The notes beneath the pieces are model-generated. The model was given only the letters and a program-made list of their open reading frames with translations, was not told the DNA's origin and made no database searches. From NCBI RefSeq assembly GCF_017303055.1, contig NZ_JAEKJT010000006.1, positions 62,001-126,000 on the forward strand: a DNA stretch of 64,000 bases, given 5' to 3'. This document shows positions 42,659-52,400 of the stretch, in pieces. The position numbers and the translations under genes were made by a program. This DNA comes from Halomonas litopenaei. GTDB taxonomy: Bacteria; Pseudomonadota; Gammaproteobacteria; Pseudomonadales; Halomonadaceae. Position 1 is the stretch's first letter, and each line of letters opens with the position of its first letter.

Positions 42659-45024
42659 CACGATGCCCGATGGCGAATCAAGAAGCAGTGGTGAAGGTCG
42701 GGGCGCCGGCTGAAGTCCGGATCAAACGTCTGGCGCGAGATGTCCTTGATCTCGAAACGCTGCTCCAACGCCTCATCCATCTTGAACCGGCGCTGGTTGT
42801 TGGAGAACACCAGAGTGCCCTCTGGGGCCAGTCGCGCCATCGCCAGCTCGACCAAGCGGGGATGGTCACGCTGGATATCCAGCGTGTCGTCCATCTTCTT
42901 GGAGTTCGAGAAGGTCGGCGGATCCATGAAGATCAGATCAAATTCGCCCTTGGCCGTCTCCAGCCAGCGCAGGCAGTCGTCACGCACGACCCGGTGGCGT
43001 GACGGGTCGAGGCGGTTGAGCGCGAAGTTGTCCCGGGCCCACTCCAGGTAGGTGTTGGACATGTCGACACTGACACTGTCGCTGGCACCGGCTTGACCCT
43101 CCTTGCCACTGCCGAGTGCCGCCTGCACCGTCGCCGTCGCGGTATAGCAAAACAGGTTGAGGAAGCGCTTGCCCGCGGCCATTTCCCCGAGCATCCGACG
43201 TACCGGACGATGATCCAGGAACAGACCGGTATCCAGGTAGTCACGCAGGTTGACCCAGAAACTCGCCTGCCCCTCGCTCACCTGAAAACGCTGCCCGCTG
43301 CGGCCTTGCTTCTCGTACTGTGACTTGCCCTGCTGGCGCTGGCGCTGCTTGACCACGACCTTGCCGGGCTCCACGCCAAGCACATCGGGTATCACGCCAA
43401 GGGCATCATAGAGCCGACGCTGAGCCTGGGAGGCATCGATCGACTTGGGCGGCGCATACTCCTGTACATGCACATGGTCACCGTAGACATCGATGGCCAG
43501 GGCGTACTCGGGCATGTCGGCATCGTACAAGCGATAGCAACGCTCACCGCTTCGCTTGAGCCACTTGCGCAGTTTCTTCTGGTTCTTCTCCAGACGGTTG
43601 GCGAACATCTGCGCGCCTGAACTACGAGCCGGCTGTGTCGGGCTGTCGGCCTCGCCTGTCTCTCGACGGGAGTCACGCTCTGCACTGGGGTGTTCTGACC
43701 CCTGCCCTGGCTGCGGCTGCGAGCCTTTAGGCTCGGCGCTGGCACTGCCCTGGGGGTTGTGCGCAGCATCGTCGAAGGATGACGCAGGCCTCGCCTCCGT
43801 CGCCTTGTCTGTCAGCCCTTCCGCTGATGCAGATGCATCGCCCTCACGACGCTGGCCAATGTCGATCAGCAGCAGCTTGGCGTCCAACGGCCCATTGCGC
43901 AGCGCATACTGCTTGTGGGCACGCATTCCCAAGCGGTGTCCCAGATCAGGGTTGCCGGTGAACAGCGCCAGCCGCCAGCCGGAAAATTCCGCCTTGAGGC
44001 GCACACCAAGATCCGAGTACAGCCTGACCAGTTCCGGCAGCTCGCCGATTCGCTCACCATAAGGGGGGTTGCTGATCACCAGTCCAGGCAGCTCAGGGTC
44101 GAGTACCCGCGGACGTGACAGGCGCTGCACGCTGGCACCATCCAGGTGAATCAGTGCCGGAATGCCGGCTCGCATGGCGTTGGTCTTGGCGGCCGTCAGG
44201 GCGGGCGGGCTCTGGTCAAAGCCGAAGATCGACGACTGCGCGCGCTTGCGCCCAAAGCTTGCTCTCGCCTGGGCCTCTCGCAGCACCTCCTGCCACAGAG
44301 CTCGGTCGTGCCCGGCCCAGCGATGGAAACCGAAACGCTCACGAGACAGGTTGGGAGCCATGTCCGCCGCCATCAGCGCCGCTTCGATCAGCAGCGTCCC
44401 CGAACCGCACATGGGGTCGATCAGGGGCGCGCCCTGCTTGGCCAACTCAGGCCAGCCGGCACGTACCAGCAGGGCCGCCGCCAGGTTCTCCTTGAGCGGA
44501 GCATGGCCCGTGTCACGACGATAGCCGCGACGATGCAGACTATCGCCGGACAGGTCGATCCCCAGCACCAGGCGCCCCCGGTGAAGGTGCGCGTATAGAC
44601 GCACGTCGGGTTGGCGAGTATCCACATCGGGGCGCGCCTGGCCCGAGGCGGTCAGGCGGTCCACCACCCCATCCTTGACCGTCTGCGCACCGAAACGGGT
44701 ATGGCGGATCTGCTCGCTGCGACCGTGGAAGTCCACCGCGATGGTCGCCCCGGGACGGACATGGCGCTGCCAGTCAATGGCCGCTGCCGCGTCGCGCAGG
44801 GAATCGGGAGTTTCCACCCCCTCGACGCGAGCCACGCAGAGGATGACCCGATTGGCCAGACGCGACCACAGACACGCTCGATAGGCACCCTCGAGGTCAC
44901 CCTCGGCGTTGACTCCCGCCACGGTGGACTTACCAGGGGCGAGACCGAATGTCGCAAGCTCAGTGGCCAGCAACTGCTCGATGCCGCGTGGACAGGTCGC
45001 CAGAAGGTCTAACTTCTCAGGCAC
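42658..45024 (-). CDS. rlmL: 23S rRNA methyltransferase RlmKL (fused)
   Basis: A 788-residue bifunctional enzyme making m2G2445 (N-terminal RlmL part) and m7G2069 (C-terminal RlmK part) in E. coli. A THUMP domain spans about 50-165. The first methyltransferase has DPMCGSGTLLIEAALMAADMAPN and NPPYGER (319-325). The second has FLNLFCYTATATVQAALG and MDPPTFSNSKKM. Compared with E. coli RlmKL (702 residues) there is an extra Ser/Ala/Glu-rich linker at about residues 392-470 between the halves. Confidence 0.96.
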   Translation of the reverse strand: MPEKLDLLATCPRGIEQLLATELATFGLAPGKSTVAGVNAEGDLEGAYRACLWSRLANRVILCVARVEGVETPDSLRDAAAAIDWQRHVRPGATIAVDFHGRSEQIRHTRFGAQTVKDGVVDRLTASGQARPDVDTRQPDVRLYAHLHRGRLVLGIDLSGDSLHRRGYRRDTGHAPLKENLAAALLVRAGWPELAKQGAPLIDPMCGSGTLLIEAALMAADMAPNLSRERFGFHRWAGHDRALWQEVLREAQARASFGRKRAQSSIFGFDQSPPALTAAKTNAMRAGIPALIHLDGASVQRLSRPRVLDPELPGLVISNPPYGERIGELPELVRLYSDLGVRLKAEFSGWRLALFTGNPDLGHRLGMRAHKQYALRNGPLDAKLLLIDIGQRREGDASASAEGLTDKATEARPASSFDDAAHNPQGSASAEPKGSQPQPGQGSEHPSAERDSRRETGEADSPTQPARSSGAQMFANRLEKNQKKLRKWLKRSGERCYRLYDADMPEYALAIDVYGDHVHVQEYAPPKSIDASQAQRRLYDALGVIPDVLGVEPGKVVVKQRQRQQGKSQYEKQGRSGQRFQVSEGQASFWVNLRDYLDTGLFLDHRPVRRMLGEMAAGKRFLNLFCYTATATVQAALGSGKEGQAGASDSVSVDMSNTYLEWARDNFALNRLDPSRHRVVRDDCLRWLETAKGEFDLIFMDPPTFSNSKKMDDTLDIQRDHPRLVELAMARLAPEGTLVFSNNQRRFKMDEALEQRFEIKDISRQTFDPDFSRRPDLHHCFLIRHRAS

Positions 45025-45320
45025 TTGCTTCTCCTACTGTGATGATGATCCTGCGAGTCATTTTTTGGCTAATCGTTCAATGACCGCTGGATGAACAGGT
45101 TGTTACAAAACAAACGTCGACAACGGCTCGTGGCTTACGCTATCAATGAAATGGTAGCTACGAGATACGACACATGTGATCCTGTCAACAAGCCTTCATT
45201 TCGTGCTTCTCACGCTAGAACGCACATCGCAAGGCTTGGGCATCACGGGCCCGTTCCACGCTCTTCCCCAATGTACGGCGGGAGCGGGTCGGATTGGTAC
45301 CTTTGTCACGAGGTAGACCC
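45025..45320. other. gap between divergent rlmKL and rmf
   Basis: Nearly 300 bp, more AT-rich than its surroundings. It must hold both promoters. No gene or clear operator was recognised. Confidence 0.4.
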
Positions 45321-45527
45321 ATGAAACGACAGAAACGTGATCGCTTCCAGCGCGCCTATGTACACGGCTATAAGGCAGGCCTCTCGGGTAGATCCCGAGA
45401 TGATTGCCCCAGCCAGGACATCAATCTACGGGAGTACTGGATGAGCGGTTGGCGTGAAGGTCGTGGGGACCAGTGGTCGGGCATGACAGGAGTGTCCGGC
45501 ATTCACAAGAACCCCATGGTGCTCTGA
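45321..45527 (+). CDS. rmf: ribosome modulation factor RMF
   Basis: A 68-residue protein (E. coli RMF is 55) that dimerises 70S ribosomes into inactive 100S particles in stationary phase. MKRQKRDRFQRAYVHGYKAGLSGRSRDDCP and REYWMSGWREGRGDQWSGM are the diagnostic blocks. In relatives transcription responds to ppGpp and CRP. An intrinsic terminator follows. Confidence 0.96.
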   Translation: MKRQKRDRFQRAYVHGYKAGLSGRSRDDCPSQDINLREYWMSGWREGRGDQWSGMTGVSGIHKNPMVL

Positions 45528-45563
45528 TAACGCTGTACTGTTGAGGTAAGGGAAAGACCCCGT

Positions 45564-45596
45564 AAGCCCATGGCCGTCAGTGCCATGGGCTTTTTG
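45564..45596 (+). terminator. terminator of rmf
   Basis: AAGCCCATGGC / GCCATGGGCTT 11-bp stem, 7-nt loop, then TTTTT. Confidence 0.92.
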
Positions 45597-45682
45597 CTGC
45601 CACATTCTGCAGCACTTGTTTCAGCAACATCGCCACGCTCTGGCCCGCGGCCCCGCCAGACAACCTGCCTGGCGATGCTCCG

Positions 45683-46699
45683 CTAGCGGCTGGACGCCAA
45701 CGCCCTCGCCGTTTCACGGACCAGCGCCGGGCCACGATAGATAAAGCCGGAATAGAGCTGCACCAGATCCGCGCCAGCCTGCCGCTTGGACACCGCCGCC
45801 TGGCCGCTGTCCACACCACCGACACCGATGATGGGCAGCTGCGGCAACGCCTCGCGTAGCTGAGCAATGACGCGGTTGGACGCATCCAGCACCGGACATC
45901 CTGACAGGCCACCTTGCTCGTCGGCATGTTCAAGCCCCGCCACCGCCTCACGCGATACCGTGGTGTTGGTCGCAATGACCGCATCGATACCGTTGCTGGC
46001 CAGCGCGCCAGCCACCAGACGCACCTCATCCTCATCCATGTCCGGCGCAATCTTGACGGCCAGCGGCACCCGGCGCCCGCTACGCTCGTCCAGGCGTGTT
46101 CCCGCTTCTCGCAGACTGGCCAGCAGGCGGTCCAGGTGGTCACCGAACTGCAGGTTGCGCAATCCCGGCGTATTGGGGGACGAAATGTTCACTGCCACAT
46201 AGTCGGCGTGATCGTGGACTCGCTCGAGGCAGTAAAGATAGTCGGCCTCAGCGTCTTCCACCGCCGTGGTCAGGTTCTTGCCGATATTGATGCCGATGAC
46301 GCCGCGATAGCGGCTGGCCTTGACCCGCTCCACCAGATGGTCGACACCGTGGTTATTGAAGCCCATGCGATTGATGATCGCGCCGCGCTCCGGCAGCCGG
46401 AACAGCCTCGGCTTGGGGTTACCGGACTGCGCTCGCGGCGTCACGGTGCCTACTTCCACGAAACCAAAGCCCAGCGCCCCAAGCGCATCGAGGTGGTCAG
46501 CATTCTTGTCCAACCCGGCCGCCAGACCAATACGGTTGGGAAAGGTCAGCCCCATCACGGTGGTCGGGTCATCTACCGGCGCTCCCGCCATCCATCGCGT
46601 GGCCTTGACCCGCGCCGCCCAGTCCAGTGACGTAAGCGAGAGGTCATGAGCCCGTTCAGGGTCGAGGCGAAACAGCAGAGAGCGGGCGAGATCGTACAT
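45683..46699 (-). CDS. pyrD: dihydroorotate dehydrogenase (quinone), class 2
   Basis: A 338-residue membrane-associated FMN enzyme for the fourth step of pyrimidine synthesis. The N-terminal amphipathic MYDLARSLLFRLDPERAHDL quinone-tunnel helix identifies class 2. FPNRIGLAAGLDKNA, VNISSPNTPGLR (catalytic Ser), VKIAPD, and IGVGGVDSG with the phosphate-binding region are present. In E. coli pyrD is upstream of other genes; here a ferritin-like gene precedes it on the same strand. Confidence 0.96.
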   Translation of the reverse strand: MYDLARSLLFRLDPERAHDLSLTSLDWAARVKATRWMAGAPVDDPTTVMGLTFPNRIGLAAGLDKNADHLDALGALGFGFVEVGTVTPRAQSGNPKPRLFRLPERGAIINRMGFNNHGVDHLVERVKASRYRGVIGINIGKNLTTAVEDAEADYLYCLERVHDHADYVAVNISSPNTPGLRNLQFGDHLDRLLASLREAGTRLDERSGRRVPLAVKIAPDMDEDEVRLVAGALASNGIDAVIATNTTVSREAVAGLEHADEQGGLSGCPVLDASNRVIAQLREALPQLPIIGVGGVDSGQAAVSKRQAGADLVQLYSGFIYRGPALVRETARALASSR

Positions 46700-46841
46700 G
46701 ACATCTCCGGAACGAGAAAAAGACGAGGGCGTGCGGCCGGGCGCGAGTATAGCGCAGCCACGCCTTCACGACGACGCCCTGCATCAAGGGTCATGAATTT
46801 TGCCCCAGCGAGCTTTCCTCCCCGGGGCAATCAACGCTCGT

Positions 46842-47132
46842 TCAATGGCCGATATCGCCGTCAGTAAACAGAAACTCGCGCAGATACTTGTCCATGACGG
46901 GATCCTTGCGACGCAGCCACTCCAGGGTCATGGCAGCGTGTTCCTTCTCCTCATCGCGGTTATGTTCGAGGATCTTGCGTAGATCGTCGTCCTTGCAGGC
47001 ATCTACACGCTGGTTGTACCAGTCTACCGCCTCCAGTTCCTCCATCAGCGACACGATGGCGCGATGGTAATCACGGGTCTGAGCCGTCAGCTCTTCCACC
47101 GGCTCATGATAGCCCTCGCTCGATCCGGCCAT
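46842..47132 (-). CDS. encapsulated-ferritin-like (EncFtn) protein without targeting tail
   Basis: A 96-residue two-helix protein very close to the ferroxidase core of Rhodospirillum rubrum EncFtn: EELEAVDWY and HNRDEEKEHAAMTLEWLRR. The iron ligands Glu32, Glu62 and His65 and Trp38 occupy the same positions. EncFtn subunits form ring decamers that oxidise Fe(II) and need an encapsulin shell to store iron. Here the protein stops at LFTDGDIGH, so the LGIGSLR-type C-terminal cargo peptide is missing, and no encapsulin gene is nearby. The start is the ATG with AAGGAG six bases upstream. Confidence 0.88.
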   Translation of the reverse strand: MAGSSEGYHEPVEELTAQTRDYHRAIVSLMEELEAVDWYNQRVDACKDDDLRKILEHNRDEEKEHAAMTLEWLRRKDPVMDKYLREFLFTDGDIGH

Positions 47133-47269
47133 GTGCAACTCCTTTTCTTTGCAAACAGTTGTGGTCTACTGGTGTCCTGATTCACACGTTGGTGGCAAAG
47201 GACTTCTGCCCAATCAACGTAGGACACGAACGTTGCCTTGTCAGTCAGCAACATATGCCGGGAGGGACC

Positions 47270-48622
47270 ATGACAGAAGTGACCGAGACCTTTGAAAGCC
47301 AGCTGTCGCGCATCCACCTGGCCCTGGAAGATGAAAACTCGCAGGAAGTCTCCGATGTCCTAGAGGATCTCGAACCTGCCGAGGTAGCTCTGCTGCTTGA
47401 GTCGCTGCCGCTGAGCGAGCGCATAAAGCTGTGGGAACAGGTGCCATCAGAGGACGATGGCGAAGTACTGCTGCACGTTCACGATGAGGTCCGCAGCACC
47501 CTCATCGAGGACATGGATCCAGAGGAAATCGTGGCGGCCACCGCCTCACTGGACACCGCTGACCTGGCCGAGCTGTTCGAGGACCTGCCCAAGCAGGTGG
47601 CCGAGGACATGCTGCGTACCATGGACGAAATGCAGCGCACACGCCTGCAGGAGACGCTGTCGTTCGAGGAAGACAGCGCCGGTCGCCTGATGCGCACCGA
47701 CGCCATTGGGGTACGCTCGGACGTGACGCTGGAAACCGTACAGCGCTTCCTGCGCTGGAAGGAGTCGATTCCGGACAACACCGACAACCTGATGGTGGTG
47801 GATAGGATCGGCCACTTCGTTGGGGTCTTGCCATTGGCCCGACTGGTCTCCCACGACCAGGAAACGTCGGTGGTCGAGCTGATGGACGCCGACGTCGACG
47901 TCATCCAGGGGGATATGAAAGCCCGCGACGTCGCCACCCTGTTCCAGACCCACGACCTGACGTCGGCACCCGTGGTGGACAACGATGGGATGTTGCTCGG
48001 CCGTATCGTCATCGACGACATCGTCGACGTCATCCAGGAAAACTCCGAACAGGCGCTGATGAACATGGCCGGCCTGGATGAAGAGGAAGACCTCTTCGCC
48101 CCGGTGTTGCCCAGCGCCAAACGCCGTGCCGTGTGGCTGGGCATCAACCTGCTGACGGCTTTCCTGGCGGCGTGGGTCATCGGGCAGTTCGAAGATGCGC
48201 TGGAGAAGGTGGTGGCGCTGGCGGTGCTGATGCCCATCGTCGCCAGCATGGGCGGCATCGCCGGCAGTCAGACTCTGACACTGGCCATCCGTGGTCTGGC
48301 TCTGGGACAGATCAGCAAGACCAACAGCAACTGGCTGCTCAGAAAGGAAGTCGGCATCGCCTTGCTCAACGGCGTGGTGTGGGCGCTGGTGGTCGCCGTA
48401 CTGGCGGTCCTCTGGTTCAAGAGCATGGCCATTGGCGCCATCATCGCCGCCGCCCTGGTGATCAACATGCTGGCTGCCGGCGTCTGCGGCATCGTGATTC
48501 CGCTGATTCTCAAGCGCATGAACATCGACCCGGCCCTGTCGGGCTCGGTCATCCTGACCACGGTCACGGATGTCATCGGCTTCATGTCATTCCTGGGTCT
48601 GGCGACCATCTTCCTGCTCTAA
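47270..48622 (+). CDS. mgtE: magnesium transporter MgtE
   Basis: A 450-residue gated Mg2+ channel. The acidic N domain (1-130, EDLEPAEVALLLESLP, DPEEIVAATASLD, LPKQVAEDML) is followed by two CBS domains (about 135-255, AGRLMRTDAIGV; LTSAPVVDNDGMLLGRIVIDDIVDVI) and five C-terminal helices including RAVWLGINLLTAFLAAWVI and the GIAGSQTLTLAIRGLALG pore region. The start is downstream of a GGGAGGG site. No M-box-like leader was recognised in the short upstream gap. Confidence 0.95.
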   Translation: MTEVTETFESQLSRIHLALEDENSQEVSDVLEDLEPAEVALLLESLPLSERIKLWEQVPSEDDGEVLLHVHDEVRSTLIEDMDPEEIVAATASLDTADLAELFEDLPKQVAEDMLRTMDEMQRTRLQETLSFEEDSAGRLMRTDAIGVRSDVTLETVQRFLRWKESIPDNTDNLMVVDRIGHFVGVLPLARLVSHDQETSVVELMDADVDVIQGDMKARDVATLFQTHDLTSAPVVDNDGMLLGRIVIDDIVDVIQENSEQALMNMAGLDEEEDLFAPVLPSAKRRAVWLGINLLTAFLAAWVIGQFEDALEKVVALAVLMPIVASMGGIAGSQTLTLAIRGLALGQISKTNSNWLLRKEVGIALLNGVVWALVVAVLAVLWFKSMAIGAIIAAALVINMLAAGVCGIVIPLILKRMNIDPALSGSVILTTVTDVIGFMSFLGLATIFLL

Positions 48623-48630
48623 CCCCCATC

Positions 48631-48662
48631 GCCCCACCAAGCCATGGCTGGCTTGGTGGGGC
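48631..48662 (+). terminator. hairpin after mgtE
   Basis: GCCCCACCAAGCCA / TGGCTTGGTGGGGC perfect 14-bp stem with a 4-nt loop, eight bases after the stop. Lacks a U tract. Confidence 0.7.
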
Positions 48663-48900
48663 ACGCGGCCCCCTCTCTGCCGGTGATGGCCGGTGATGGC
48701 CTCAGCTCTGTATCGCCCACCGCGAATTCATGCCTGGCACCGCCTCGTTACCCGCGGCAGGCATCTGTCTCCTTTAAGCGACATATGGCGTCGCAATCTC
48801 TCTACTCTTGTGCTGATTGCTGTATTCGTTAGCATGGTCACCAAGGCGCACGGATATTGCGCCGGTCTGCACTGTCCCGAACGGAAAAAGGAGAGACCGC

Positions 48901-49272
48901 ATGATGACCAAGACCCGCTCCATGATGCTCGTGCTGGGCGCCGCTTCTCTGGTAGGCCTGGCTGGCTGTGCCAGCGATAGCGCGTCAATGGAAAAACAGA
49001 GCACCGACTACATCGTCACCGGACTCGGCGATGATCGTCAGGAGGCGCTGGAAGAGGCCAAGGAACGCGCACTGGAGCAGTGCGAGGCCCAGGATCGTGA
49101 TGAGTTCATCATTGAAGAGCAGCAAGTGCTGGGTCCCAACACCAGCGCCGAGAAGCGCGAACGCGCTGAGGCCATGGTCGAAGGCGGCACCGTCAGCGAG
49201 GACACCAACCTGGCCGCGCTGAACGACGATAGTGCCGAGTTCAAGGCGATCTGGAGCATCAGCTGCCGCTGA
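48901..49272 (+). CDS. small lipoprotein, hypothetical
   Basis: A 123-residue protein with a signal peptide ending in the lipobox GLAGC (Cys at about 22). The mature part is acidic and helical (DDRQEALEEAKERALEQCEAQDRDEF) with two further Cys, one in the helix and one two residues from the C-terminus, which might form a disulfide. It is preceded by AAAAAGGAGAG. No family recognised. An intrinsic terminator follows, so it is an independent unit. Confidence 0.75.
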   Translation: MMTKTRSMMLVLGAASLVGLAGCASDSASMEKQSTDYIVTGLGDDRQEALEEAKERALEQCEAQDRDEFIIEEQQVLGPNTSAEKRERAEAMVEGGTVSEDTNLAALNDDSAEFKAIWSISCR

Positions 49273-49303
49273 TATCAGCATTCCAGCAACGGCCATGACT
49301 AAA

Positions 49304-49331
49304 GAAGGGCGCCCCGAGGGGCGCCCTTCTT
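49304..49331 (+). terminator. terminator of the lipoprotein gene
   Basis: GAAGGGCGCCCC / GGGGCGCCCTTC 12-bp perfect stem with a minimal loop, then TTGTT. Confidence 0.88.
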
Positions 49332-49334
49332 GTT

Positions 49335-49371
49335 GTCTACCATCAGCTGTCTACCATCAGCCGTCTACCAT
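49335..49371. repeat. 14-bp tandem repeat, 2.6 units
   Basis: GTCTACCATCAGCT, GTCTACCATCAGCC, GTCTACCAT between the lipoprotein terminator and gdhB. Confidence 0.85.
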
Positions 49372-49442
49372 AACGACTGCCAACAGGCAGCGGCAGTGAG
49401 GACATCAGTGTGATGCCCTCGACGGCGCACGGGTGATGGCGG

Positions 49443-52400
49443 TTACACCTCGCTGTTGCTCTCTGCCAGGTCGACCAGTTCGCGCACAGCCACGGCGAAC
49501 AGCGGGAAGCCTCCCTGGGCGCCACTCTCGACCTCGTTGATCAGACGACACCAGCGCTTGTGCATCGACTCATGATGCTTGAGCCACTGCTCGACACGCC
49601 CGGCGGTATCACGCGCACCGCTTTCCATGGTCAACACGCTGGCGGTCAAGGCCATCTGCTGACGCTCGATATCGTCGCGGAAGGTCTCGCGGGCCTTGGA
49701 CTGCCAGCCATCCTTCACCGGCAGAGCGGTCACCTGCTGGATCATCCAGGGAAGTTCCAGGCGAGCCCCGATCTCGTAGCAGACCTCGGCCACTTTCTGC
49801 GGCTTCTCGTTGACCTGGCGCGCGGTCTGGATAATACCCAGCGCCGTGTACAGGCTATCGGTGGCGGCGACGGTCGATGCCAGGGCCTCAGGCACTCCTG
49901 CGGCGACCAGTTCATCACGACGCGCCTGCCAGGCCTCGAGGTCTTCACCGCGCAGGCGCTTGCCGATGTTCTCCTGCAGCTGAGCGATGCGCGGTGCAAA
50001 GTACTCGATGCAATCCGCAGCAGACTGGCCAGAACGGTTACGCAGGAACCAGCGTGACGCCCGGCGGATCATCCGCATCAGGTCCAGCATCATGCTGTAC
50101 TGGATGTCCGTGGACACCTTGTTGTCCAGCGCCTCGATCTGTTCCCACAGCTTCGGCAACTGGAAGCTGTCTCGGGCAATCACGTAGGCACGGGCAATAT
50201 CGGCACGTCCCATCCCGGTGGAGTCGATCAACCGGCGCGTGAACACGATGCCCATATGGTCGACCAGATCGTTGGCCAGCTGGGTCGCGACAATTTCACG
50301 CTTGAGGCGGTGGCTGAACACCTGGTCACGGTAGCGCTCCACCAGACTCTGGGGGAAGGCCCGCGCGGCATGCTGCGCAATCACTTCGTCGTCAGGCACG
50401 TCCGAGGCGATCAAATCGCCCTTGAGGGTGCTCTTGGCGTAAGAGATCAGCACCGACAGCTCCGGCAACACCATGCCTTGATCGTTGGCGGCCCGCTCCT
50501 GAAGTTCTTCGTCGGACGGCAGGAACTCCAGCTCACGGTCGATCTGACCTGCGGCTTCGAGCTCGCTGATGAAGCGACGATAGGGACCGATGCCCTGCAG
50601 CGACAGACGCTCGGAGAGATCCAGCGCCTGGGTCTGACGATAGTTGTCGGTCAGCACCAGCTCACTGACTTCCTCGGTCATGTCCGCCAGCAGCTGATTA
50701 CGCTGCTTCTCGGTCATGTCGCCGTTGGCCACCACTTCATCGATCAGGATCTTGATGTTGACCTCGTGATCGGAACAGTTGACCCCGCCCGCGTTGTCGA
50801 TGAAGTCGGTGTTGACCCGCACACCCTGAGTGGCAGCTTCCATGCGCCCACGCTGGGTCAGGCCAAGGTTACCGCCCTCGCCCACTACCTTGCAGTTGAG
50901 CTCATTGCCATTGATGCGCAGCACGTCGTTGGCCTTGTCACCGACCTCGGCATCGGTTTCGGTACTGGCCTTGACGTAGGTACCAATGCCGCCGTTCCAG
51001 ATCAGGTCGACGCGGGAGCGCAGCATGGCCTGAATCAAGTCATTGGGTGCCAGCTTGTCCTCGTTAATACCGAAGGCGTCTTTCATCTGCGGCGTGATGC
51101 TGATGGACTTGGCCGCACGGGAGAAGATGCCACCGCCCTCGGAGATCAGGCTCTCGTCGTAGTCCTGCCAGCTGGAGCGAGGCAGCTCGAACAGACGCTT
51201 GCGCTCCTTGAAGCTGGACGCGGCGTCCGGCGTCGGATCGACGAAGATATGCAGATGGTTGAAGGCCCCGACCAGACGAATGGTCTCGGACAACAGCATG
51301 CCATTGCCGAACACGTCGCCCGCCATGTCGCCGATACCGACGACACTGAATTCGTCGGACTGGGTGTCGACCCCAAGACCGCGGAAGTGACGCTTGACCG
51401 ACTCCCAGGCCCCCTTGGCGGTGATCCCCATCTTCTTGTGGTCATAGCCGTTGGCACCTCCGGAGGCGAAGGCATCGCCCAGCCAATGGCCGTACTCCAG
51501 GGAAATCTCGTTGGCGATATCAGAGAAGGTTGCCGTGCCCTTGTCCGCCGCCACGACCAGGTAGGGGTCGGCGTCATCATGGCGCACCACGTTCTGGGGC
51601 GGCACCACCTCGCCGCCGACCAAGTTGTCGGTCACGTCCAACAAGGCGCGAATGAAGGTCTGATAGCAGGCAATGCCTTCCTTCTGCACCGTTTCACGAT
51701 CGGCCCCCTCGGGCATGCGCTTGCAGACAAAGCCGCCCTTGGCACCGACCGGCACGATCACCGAGTTCTTGACCTGCTGCGCCTTGACCAGCCCCAGCAC
51801 TTCGGTGCGGAAGTCCTCGTGGCGATCGGACCAGCGCAGACCGCCGCGGGCCACCTTGCCACCACGCAGGTGGACCCCTTCGACCCTGGGTGAACACACG
51901 AAGATCTCGAACATCGGGCGCGGCTTGGGCATGCCCGTCACCTTGGACGGCTCCAGCTTGAAGGCCAGGTAATCCTTGAAGCCGCCCTCGTCGGTCTTCT
52001 GGTAATAGTTGGTCCGTAGCGTCGCCATGATCAGCTCTACATAGCGGCGCAGCAGACGATCGTCGTTGAGGCTGGCCACATCGTCGAGCAGGGTGTTGAT
52101 GCGCTCGACGCATGCCTCGACCTCGCCTTCGTCAGGACGATCCTCTGGGTCAAAGCGCAGTTCGAACAGGGTCACCAGCTCGCGGGTGATGTGCGGATGC
52201 GCGACCAGCGTATTGGCGATGAAATTCTGAGAGATGCCGAAGCGAATCTGCTTGAGGTAGCGCGCATAGGAGCGCAGCATCGCGACCTCGCGCCAATCCA
52301 GATTGGCACCAATGATCAAGCGGTTGAAGCGATCATTGTCCGCCTCACCGGCCCAGATACGCTGGAAAGCCTCGACAAACGGCTTGCGCATCTCCTGCAG

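Noticed and set aside
47133-47269. Possible magnesium riboswitch (M-box) before mgtE
   Set aside because: The gap to the start is short and no conserved M-box helices or transcription terminator could be recognised.
45683-48622. Encapsulin shell gene near the EncFtn-like gene
   Set aside because: All frames around it are pyrD and mgtE; no protein of HK97-shell character is present in the window.
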